A stretch of 64,000 nucleotides of DNA from NCBI RefSeq assembly GCF_000004195.4, contig NC_030683.2, positions 47,753,358-47,817,357 of the forward strand. Direction: 5' to 3'. The position numbers and the translations under genes are program-made. The stretch's first letter is position 1, and the number at the start of each line of letters is the position of its first letter. The stretch comes from Xenopus tropicalis. Its lineage: Eukaryota > Chordata > Amphibia > Anura > Pipidae. Positions 56,584-64,000 of this stretch are shown one piece after another. The notes below the pieces were generated by a model. That model saw only the letters and a program-made list of their open reading frames with translations. It had not been told where the DNA came from and did no database searches.

Positions 56584-58777
56584 TACTCTGAAAATGAATC
56601 ATTTTTTCCTTTAATCTTGTGTTATGGGAAATAATGAAGTTTACATTATATGGAAGAACCCTTATTCAGGGTGTTAATGCATGCACGTCAGACTGGAAAT
56701 AGGTGGCAACAAGAAACATTTTAGGGCTGTGATGTCTTACTATGTACTGACTGGCAGGGTGCTTTACTTTTTTCTATTTACTATTAATCATATATATGAT
56801 TTTTAGTGTGCATATCCTGCATGAAACCAAGTGCTCATTTATTGACTTTATGATATTTCTGTCATGCAAAAACAAAGGCAGGTAATATATTAAAGAGAGG
56901 AGATGGGCACAGAGTTTTAACCTTTATTAAGCAAGTATTCCTAAATTAAAATAGGTAGAAAATAACCAGCTCTCTGATTTGCTATTATTTTCGTGCAAGC
57001 CATGATAAGTAAGACTGACTTACTACTGTACATCTCCTGGTTGGCCCCTAGGAGGCTGTGTGGCTTCAGCCTTATAGTTAATGGTGATGAATCTATTCCC
57101 TGCCCTTGCCTGCCTTGGTTTTAACCTGTAAATCATCAGTTCCAGCAACAGGTACCAATTAAAGAGTTATTTAATCCCACCTCTTTCTTAAAATTGTTAC
57201 ATGCTACATGTAATTTCTTGGCTTCTTGTGGAGCTTCTGTTGGTTAAAAAGGAATCCTTTTTTCTCCTTTCACTGCTATAGTCTTGCGGAAGGATGTAAT
57301 ACACTTGCAGGGATATATTTAGAGCTTTTATTGCAGTAAACATTTTTACTTCTATCACAAGGACATGTTTAGACTTGCATTTCAATTCTTTATCTATACA
57401 CTGTACATTTTCTTTTTTGATCCATCCACACAAATTTGCTATTGCTTTAGTGTTTTCTAAAGATCTAGTATACGTTTTGATGAGCAGCGGCAATCACAAG
57501 ATATGTTACCTTGTTATATTCATTAATAATTTATACATTTAGAGACTCATTTATCAACATTTAGATTTTTGTGGTTTTTGAAACCACAACTAAACTCATT
57601 TCCACGAATGTCAGTCTTTTTTCAAATGCATGGGACAATAAGAAAACCGTGACTTTTTTGTATTGCCATATAAATACAAGCTTTAAAAACTCTAGAAAAC
57701 CATCAAAACCACGAAACAAAGAAATATTCAGTTCCAGTTGAAAAAGAGATATCTGCCAGTAACTTCTATATGATCTGGACAGGTCTTTAGACAAAAAAAA
57801 TTGAGTTTTTTTTCCACAACAAGATCATATTTTGGTGCAAAAAAATATAAATCCTAAAAAAAAATGAAAGCATTAGAACATGCCCCCCTTAGTTTAGCTT
57901 TAGGTTTGTCTGATGCCCCATCTGCACTAAAGGGTAAACTAGACTGGCACTGTTTGCAAAGCAGCACTCTTAACACTTTATAGATAATATTGCTTTACAG
58001 TAATGTATGCAATCTCTTACTCTTACAAAGAATACATCAGTTTGATGCTCAGGGGCCAGATTTTCTTGGCAGACAACATGGGAATTTAGAGTTATATTTA
58101 ATTAGAGACAGTTTTATGCAATTGAACTTATATGTGCACCTTTGGGATACCTCATAGCTTTGATTATTGCATAAACAATGAAACACTGTTCATGACCTAA
58201 ATTTCATCTCTCTTAGCAATACAGGTGAACATTTGTGCCTTTTATTTAAAGGACTGTGCCTTAGGTTTAATAAAGCCTTTTGAATATCTGGATTTTTCAT
58301 TATGCCTTTTTATGTGTGTTCCCCTAAGAAATATGCAACTGCTAAATGGATAAGAATTACTTGTCTCAAAATAATTTAATCATTTGCTTTGTGCCTTTCT
58401 CTTTCCCGTGAATGCTTTCCCAAAACTTTTATTTTAACCTATATTTTGCCTTTTAAATTCCATGGTAACAAAGGTGCTGCTGGGAAGGAGAAAATGAGGA
58501 GACCACATCAAATTTAGTCTGCTTGTTCTGTAGGAAGTGCACACTCGAACGTTCAGATACTCATCCTGAAAGTTTCATCCTGGATTTCAAATGTTTGAAT
58601 ATTTATACAAAACTAATAGCAACTGCAATCTCTCAAGTATCTGGTCCTATGTACTCTGACAATTTTATTCATTAACTTATTCATGGACTGACCCTCTTAA
58701 CTAAGCTTGTCTCAGATATCTGCCTTCTGGTGGTTGTGTAAAATCAGGACTAGATTAGCAAACTACCCAAGATTTAC
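56584..58777. other. no gene recognised
   Basis: AT-rich. Between about 57540 and 57700, ACTCATTTATCAACATTTAG and AAACCACAACTAAACTC suggest the edge of a further MITE, but no matching end was fixed. Short ORFs only. Confidence 0.4.
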
Positions 58778-58918
58778 TAGGGATCATTTACAATGCCCCT
58801 TGCAGTGTCTTCATTGGCTTTTTCTTTTGCACACTGTATCGGCCGTTTGAAGAATGGCTATGGGGTGGTACGTAGGCAATCCTTTAGTGCTCTAGCTCTT
58901 GGTTTAGTAAATGACCCC
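58778..58918. mobile_element. small MITE, GGGTCATTTAC ends
   Basis: TAGGGATCATTTACAATGCC at the left pairs with TTAGTAAATGACCCCAT at the right. The interior holds GCACACTG and CACTAAAG-type motifs. About 140 bp, no ORF. Confidence 0.45.
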
Positions 58919-59213
58919 ATTTTTCTTCATAGCATTTCCTGCCCTAGAAATTTGAGCTTTATAAAAAATAATGTACGTTCAATTAATAGGTTTTACAGCC
59001 GAACCTTTTTTAAATGTGTATTTTAATGTTGTTTCACAAGTCAAATCCTCATATAGTTTCTCATACAGGATAGTGCTTTCTACTTCTTGTTGCACTGAGA
59101 ATACAGTTTTAGTGACAACCCAAAACGTGGCCTTTCCTATAAGATGAAATATTTAAGCAATGTAAGGCTCCTATTTGTGCTCCCAATTGCTGTAGGGCAT
59201 ATATACTGTATAT

Positions 59214-59504
59214 CAGTGATCCCCAACCAGTGGCTCGGGGGCAACATGTTGCTCACCAACCCCTTGCCCCCAAACCAGGTAGTAATTTTTGAATTCCTGA
59301 TTTGGAGGCAAGATTTGGTTGAATAAAAACAAAATTTACTACCAAATAAAGCCCCTGTAAGCTGATAGTGTGCATAGAGGCTGCCTAATAGCCAATCTTG
59401 GCCCTTATTTGGCACCTCCAATAACTTTTATGGTGCTTGTGTTGCTCTCCAAGTCTTTTTACATTTGACTGTGGCTCACTAGTAAGAAAGGTTGGGGACC
59501 CCTG
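59214..59504. mobile_element. hAT MITE with perfect 8-bp duplication
   Basis: The same family as 10797-11104: CAGTGATCCCCAACCAGTGG and AGGTTGGGGACCCCTG. Direct 8-bp duplications CTGTATAT lie at 59206-59213 and 59505-59512. It differs from the other copy mainly by a deletion of about 17-20 bp near the left end. Confidence 0.93.
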
Positions 59505-59512
59505 CTGTATAT

Positions 59513-59905
59513 GAACACAAGCTTAAATTGCTAAGCTCACAAATGGTTGCACAATTGAGTGTGCCTTGACTTTATACTTAAAGGTACTCATGTCAATACA
59601 TGTTCCTTTGCTACTTGCAGTGAGTGCCAAAATGCCCCTTTAGCCAGACACAATGGAAACTCTGGAATAACCATCAACCTGAGCCTATTAGTAATGCCAG
59701 GGATTCCTTGGCAAGTTGCCAGAAAAGAATCAGATGCAGTGCCCTGCGATCATGTACTAAATACTATATGCCCACTCCCAAGAACCTCTTCCCCACAGCC
59801 ACACGATGGTGTCTACCTAGCTGCACCAGAAACAGGAGATTTGAAAGCTGGGGCTGTCCCCAGTGCAGCTTCCCATCAATAATAAATGGGGGTGGTATAC
59901 TGATC
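59513..59905. other. no gene recognised
   Basis: GC-richer than its neighbours, with two overlapping open + frames of about 100 codons (59559-59914). Neither resembles a family I know and no splice context supports them. Confidence 0.35.
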
Positions 59906-59914
59906 AGATGCTAG

Positions 59915-59985
59915 TAATACATAGTACATAGTAAGTTGGGTTGAAAAAAGTCATACATCCATCACGTTCAACCATAAAATGATGT
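59915..59985 (-). mobile_element. CR1 3' tail fragment
   Basis: ACATAGTAAGTTGGGTTGAA, AAAAGTCATACATCCATCAC and GTTCAACCATAA are the reverse complement of the CR1 tail at 28660-28715. Confidence 0.8.
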
Positions 59986-60898
59986 TATTGACAACAGAAG
60001 CTATGCCATTCAAACACAATTGTTCTTGAACAAAATTTACCAAAATGCACTCTAATTTGTATCCATGCTGGCTCATGTGCAAATTCTGGTGGATCCAAGC
60101 ATATCTGCAGAATTCTGGGGAAAAAATGCTGTATTGTGGCTATAAAAATGCAGTTTTGAATTTTGTACATTGTACTGCATTTATAAATGAGCCGTCATAT
60201 CTTTACCTAAGATAAGTAATAAGAGCAAACCATACAGCTTTTCGGCTTATTTCTGTCCCTTTTTCTAAGCCACATATCTCCCCTACTCCCATAAAACTTT
60301 CTGACCGAATCATCACCTTCCCTAAAACTTGATAACACATAACAGCAAATAATGCAGAGTGTAAGGAATATCTATGCTGCATGCTGAGTTTCATCAATGC
60401 TGGAATAAGTGGATTATTGTTATTAATGTAAAGGAGTTAAATAGCCATCTCCTACTGTTTTCAATCATTTGTGGTATATAAATATATTTGTTCTGCTTTG
60501 CTCCTTGTTTGACCCATTCTTAATGGCAAATTTGTTGCAGGTTGTTGAGGTTAGCCAAGTGATACTCCACAAATTCTCAGATGACAATGGATCATTGTAG
60601 GATATGCACCTTTTCATTCTTTAACCACTCATCACTGTTAAAAGGCACTGCTTGAATTCTTTGTATCAGCCTGCCTACTAAATACACTGTGCTGCATGGG
60701 AAAAACTTTGTCCCAAAAACTGTTATCAGGGTTATAAAACAGAGCAACAACCATTAGCTTACTGACAGAGTGTCTGAGGACTGTAAATAAGCACAAAATA
60801 GCTCCAAGGACTGCACAAGTAGAAGGAACTCTTTAAATCTTGACTGTATATTTATTTGGTATTGAAATGGAGAATTTATAAGGCAAGGCTCTTGGGAT
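59986..60898. other. no gene recognised
   Basis: AT-rich sequence. GCATTTATAAATGAGCCG near 60177 recurs as GCATTTATAAAATGAGCCG at about 61828, so an old dispersed repeat end may be present. Confidence 0.35.
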
Positions 60899-61146
60899 CA
60901 CTGTTCCCTCTAAGCTGTGCGCGTGTGCGCGCGCACACGACTTTCCGAACCCGCGCACACAAATTAAAATAGCGCGCACAAAAATTAAATTTTTGTAACT
61001 TGACAAACTGAAAGACCTGCGCAAAAATGCCCATAACTGAACTCCAACAAACATTCTGTAGCGCACAAAAATTTAATCTTGCTTTAAAATGCGCACGGAT
61101 GATATTTTTTGCGCACACAGCCTATAAAAAATTAGAGGGAACGTTG
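60899..61146. mobile_element. hAT MITE with alternating GC core
   Basis: CACTGTTCCCTCTAA at the left and TTAGAGGGAACGTTG at the right, with exact 8-bp target duplications CTTGGGAT at 60891-60898 and 61147-61154. Near the left end GTGCGCGTGTGCGCGCGCAC is a purine-pyrimidine alternating run. Confidence 0.92.
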
Positions 61147-61154
61147 CTTGGGAT

Positions 61155-61538
61155 CTGTAACCAGGGGTAGAGGTGCTGTGATATTTAGAAATGTATTATG
61201 GTAAAAAAACAAATGAAATATTTCTGCAATAAATATACTTCATGTTTTTTTTATTACTACATTTATTCAGCACGCAACAAAAGGCTTTAGACTCTTAAAT
61301 GCTAATATTTGTACTGGAAGCAACACATGGGTGAACTGATAATGCTTTTGTGATGAAGTGAATTGAATACATAACGAAAATTTGCAAAGAGTAAATTTTC
61401 CCTTCTTTCTTTTGTATTTCAAATGATTAAAGTAAGACATCCTTTAAAAAAAAAGGCTCATTTATGATTAAATAAGGGCTCATTTATGATTGCAGGTACA
61501 AGTACAGTCGTGCTAAAATGGATGCTCTTGTCCAAACA
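61155..61538 (-). other. probable 3' UTR of the - strand gene
   Basis: Downstream, on the - strand, of the stop at 61539. AATAAA on the - strand occurs at about 61263-61268. No other feature was seen. Confidence 0.35.
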
Positions 61539-61677
61539 CTATCCTTGTCCCGTCATATAGTTGTTTAAAGCATCTTCTGCCTGTTGATACAGGGAAGCCC
61601 TGATGCTACCAACACCCTGACGTGGCAATTTCAGAGTTCCCACTGTGGCTTCATGAATAGACAAAGCAGACTTGCAC
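61539..61677 (-). CDS. terminal coding exon, gene unrecognised
   Basis: On the - strand an acceptor (GTAATTCTTTAG) is followed by a 139-nt open segment ending in TAG at 61541-61539. One leading base completes a codon from the previous exon, then 45 residues follow. They begin CKSALSIHEATVGTLKLPRQ and end in an amphipathic-looking LYQQAEDALNN stretch and MTGQG. The even, hydrophilic composition with a plausible helix looks like a real protein C-terminus and unlike the surrounding repeats. The segment is not part of any repeat I can identify. No upstream exon is visible between 61700 and 64000, so the gene would extend beyond the window. I do not recognise the protein. Confidence 0.5.
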
Positions 61678-62072
61678 CTAAAGAATTACACACAAATATC
61701 ATATCAATGCTGAGTGTTTGAAATGATGCAGATCTGACTGACAATTATGAACATAAACTCATCTTCAATTGCACTAGGATTAGGGGAAAACCACTGCATT
61801 GTCACTTCCCTTTGCAATATGTGGTTGCATTTATAAAATGAGCCGTTATTATTTTCAGCAAGGAATGGTCTTTTTCCATGTCCATCTGTTTTTCTGTTGA
61901 CATAGCTCCTCAGTAGAAATTACTACATTAATACTGAGCCCATTGGATATGAACCATGAACATGGGACTTTAGCAAGTGCAAAATGCACTGTATGTTAAA
62001 ACATTTACTGCATAATGTATTGGTAATTACTGGATTCCTCAATAAATTAACAAAACAAACAGTAGTTCTAGT
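61678..62072 (-). other. presumed intron of the - strand gene
   Basis: AT-rich sequence upstream of the exon in the - orientation. The region next to the acceptor is moderately pyrimidine-rich on the - strand. Confidence 0.35.
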
Positions 62073-63285
62073 AGGGCCGTCTTAAGATTCCTGGGCAAAG
62101 ATCTAACTGATGGGCCCCTATCATCCTGGCGTGCTCAGCATGGCAAAAACATTTTTAACCACATCCACTTTTTGGTCACACCCTTAAACACTAAACACTG
62201 CATCCATTTTTCCAAAAACATAATTCTAATTGCTAATGTAACTGCTAATATAATCACTACAGAAAACAGATAATGAGCATATTATCTAGATGTGTTAATA
62301 TAATCCCCAAGTAAAATGGATAATAGACATATTAATCCTAGATGTGCCAGTATAATTACTATAGAAAATGGATACTAAACATATTAACCCCAGCAGTGCC
62401 AGTATAATCACTGTAGAAATGGCCAATGAGCATTCATAAGACAAGCTAGTAAAATCACTGGAAAATGACCAGTGAGCACTACATTAATTCCAGACATCAA
62501 CAAAAAAAGATGTTCAGCCAAAGCAGGTGTGTAGGATCCTCAGTGCTTAACCACCTCTGTCTTGTCCCAAGCACAGCACTCACTGCAACTTAATATAGAA
62601 ATCGGTGGAAACTGGATGGCAGAGCTACAATTCTTATTTATAGTGCTCAACACTACATGTTTCAGGCATGCCTTTTATGAAAAGTATCATAAGCATGCCT
62701 TTAATCAAGTATATACAAGATATAAAAGAATTTCAGCATAGCTCTGCCCTCCAGCTTCCTTTGATTTCTTTGCTAAGTTGCATTAAATCCACACATGCCA
62801 GTAAGAACACTTAAAGGACAAGGAAAGGCTAAGTCACTTGGGGGTGCCAAAATGTTAGGCACCCCCAAGTGATTTAATCGCTTACCTTGTACCCCGGGCT
62901 GGTGCCCCTGTTAGGAGAAAACCGCACCAGCCCAGGGTACCTGTAGCGAGCGCTTCCTCCTTCCACCTTCGCTTTTGGAACAACTAAAGACAGGCGCATG
63001 TGCAGTAGAGTGAAAAGCCGACTTCTCTGTTAAAGTTCCGCTTTTCACTCTACTGCGCATGCGCACGCGACAGAAGATGGAAGGAGGAAGCGCTGCAGGT
63101 ACCCCGGGCTGGTACTGTTCTCTCCTAACAGGGGCACCAGCCCAGGGTAAAAGGTAAGCGATTTAAGTCAAAAGCAGTGGCCGGAGGAATGGAAAAAAAA
63201 ATTAAAAGTAGTGACACAGCAGGCTCCCCCAATCAGAGGGCCCTGGGCAGATCCCTCTTTTGTCTATTTAGTAAAGCGGCCCTGA
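62073..63285. mobile_element. large non-coding element with GGGCCG ends (tentative)
   Basis: TAGGGCCGTCTTAAGATTCC at the left and AGTAAAGCGGCCCTGA at the right are imperfect inverses. Just inside them, TGGGCAAAGATC and CCCTGGGCAGATCCCTC share text. The enclosed sequence includes a T2-like MITE. A chance pairing of ends is possible. Confidence 0.35.
62811..63165. mobile_element. T2-like MITE, long palindromic version
   Basis: TTAAAGGACAAGGAAAGGC at the left, as in 575-713. Arms GGGCTGGTGCCCCTGTTAGG and CCTAACAGGGGCACCAGCCC, GGAAGGAGGAAGCGCT and its complement, and CTCTACTGCGCATG with its complement fold into a long hairpin. The right terminus (CCTTGTCCTTTAA) is missing. Confidence 0.75.
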
Positions 63286-64000
63286 ATGCTAGAACTCACT
63301 CAGTAATAATACACTAATGTCTGGCTTAAGACTCACTATTCAGTAAAATGTTTGCAGTTCAAGCACAACAACCTGCTACATGGGTATGGCAGATTCACAA
63401 ACATGATATGGCCCCCTGCTCCCTGACTCCATCCATATTGCAATATAGCCTCAAGGAAAGGGCTGCCATGGGGTGGTAAGCATTACTGCTTACTGACGCC
63501 ACTTGGGGACTGTCACAATTGGAGGCAAACCCTTGCTTCCACCACTGCAGTAGGACTGATGCCCTACCTAAACAGGGCAGGGCACAAGCCATGAGGCCTT
63601 GCCACGAATCCCAATGCCAATGGGGGTGGGAAACTGTACTGAGGCATCTGTGCTGCCAATGGAAACACACTGACCGGGCACTACCAACTCATGCCACTGT
63701 GTGGGCCTGCTGCAACAATAGTTTCCTTGGTGCAGTGACACTTAATTCTCTAACAGACCCTCTGTTGTGTAGGTATCACTGGAGGGTAGCAAAAAAAACA
63801 TTCCCTACATAGCCCATCCCACCCAAACTGACCTTAAAATTCTGCAGGTATTATTCAAAAAATTGAATTGTTTAGGGTTTGCTTAATGTTGGAAGGCAGC
63901 ATGTGGTTAAACTGCCTGCCTTGAAATGCCCAATTACCTTCTGCCTGACATGCCCATCTATGATGTTACTGGGCACAAAGTGCACAAAGGAAGTATGATC
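63286..64000. other. no gene recognised
   Basis: More GC-rich than average. Open frames exist on both strands across 63395-63812, but they have no family resemblance or splice support. Confidence 0.35.

Noticed and set aside
59559..59914. Two overlapping + frames of 96-107 codons
   Set aside because: Neither looks like a known protein. Both are explained by local GC content. Left as unassigned sequence.
63395..63812. Open frames of 91-97 codons on both strands
   Set aside because: Overlapping antisense frames, no recognisable domain, no convincing acceptor or donor.
1..64000. tRNA, rRNA or snRNA genes
   Set aside because: No cloverleaf with A and B boxes or conserved rRNA/snRNA block was noticed. 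A tRNAscan or Infernal run would be decisive.

Overview
The window looks like vertebrate nuclear DNA, most likely from a clawed frog (Xenopus). It is AT-rich, has spliced exons separated by kilobases, and is packed with CR1-clade LINE copies, TTAAAGG-ended (T2-like) MITEs, hAT and Harbinger-like MITEs and a Tc1 relic. I recognise these from recalled family features, not from a database search. No rRNA, tRNA, CRISPR or bacterial gene organisation is visible.

Host genes are few. A + strand gene has a candidate internal exon at 3470-3554 and a well-supported terminal coding exon at 16663-17685, which encodes a Ser/Pro/Lys-rich disordered tail with SxIP/SxLP motifs. A roughly 5.3 kb 3' UTR probably follows, ending near 23010. 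A short - strand terminal exon lies at 61539-61677, and an orphan Cys-rich exon candidate at 43272-43721 (+). None of the three could be named with confidence.

Layout: 1-3.4 kb is a minisatellite and MITEs. 3.5-16.7 kb is a presumed intron with a Tc1 relic and many MITEs, some nested. 16.7-23 kb is the terminal exon and 3' UTR. 23.4-31.4 kb is rich in CR1, including a copy whose reverse transcriptase (RT) is nearly intact from motif A on, with one frameshift (26.86-28.72 kb). 31.7-40.5 kb is a complex of diverged CCAAT/GC-box repeats, two large G-rich minisatellite arrays created by a roughly 3.2 kb tandem duplication, and a CR1 copy interrupted by a hAT MITE. 41.3-42.1 kb is an L1/Tx1-like LINE tail with target-site duplications. 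44.8-45.2 kb is a 13-bp minisatellite. 46.1-48.8 kb is a - strand CR1-type ORF1 relic preceded by a 40-bp tandem array that is itself split by a Harbinger-like MITE. 49-64 kb is mostly MITEs, decayed CR1 and unassigned sequence.

The genes do not form an operon or pathway. The biology on view is layered transposition, tandem duplication and decay around a few host exons. The most unusual structures are the duplicated G-rich arrays, the repeated CCAAT/GC modules, the tandem array upstream of the LINE ORF1, and the reading-frame conflict at the terminal exon.
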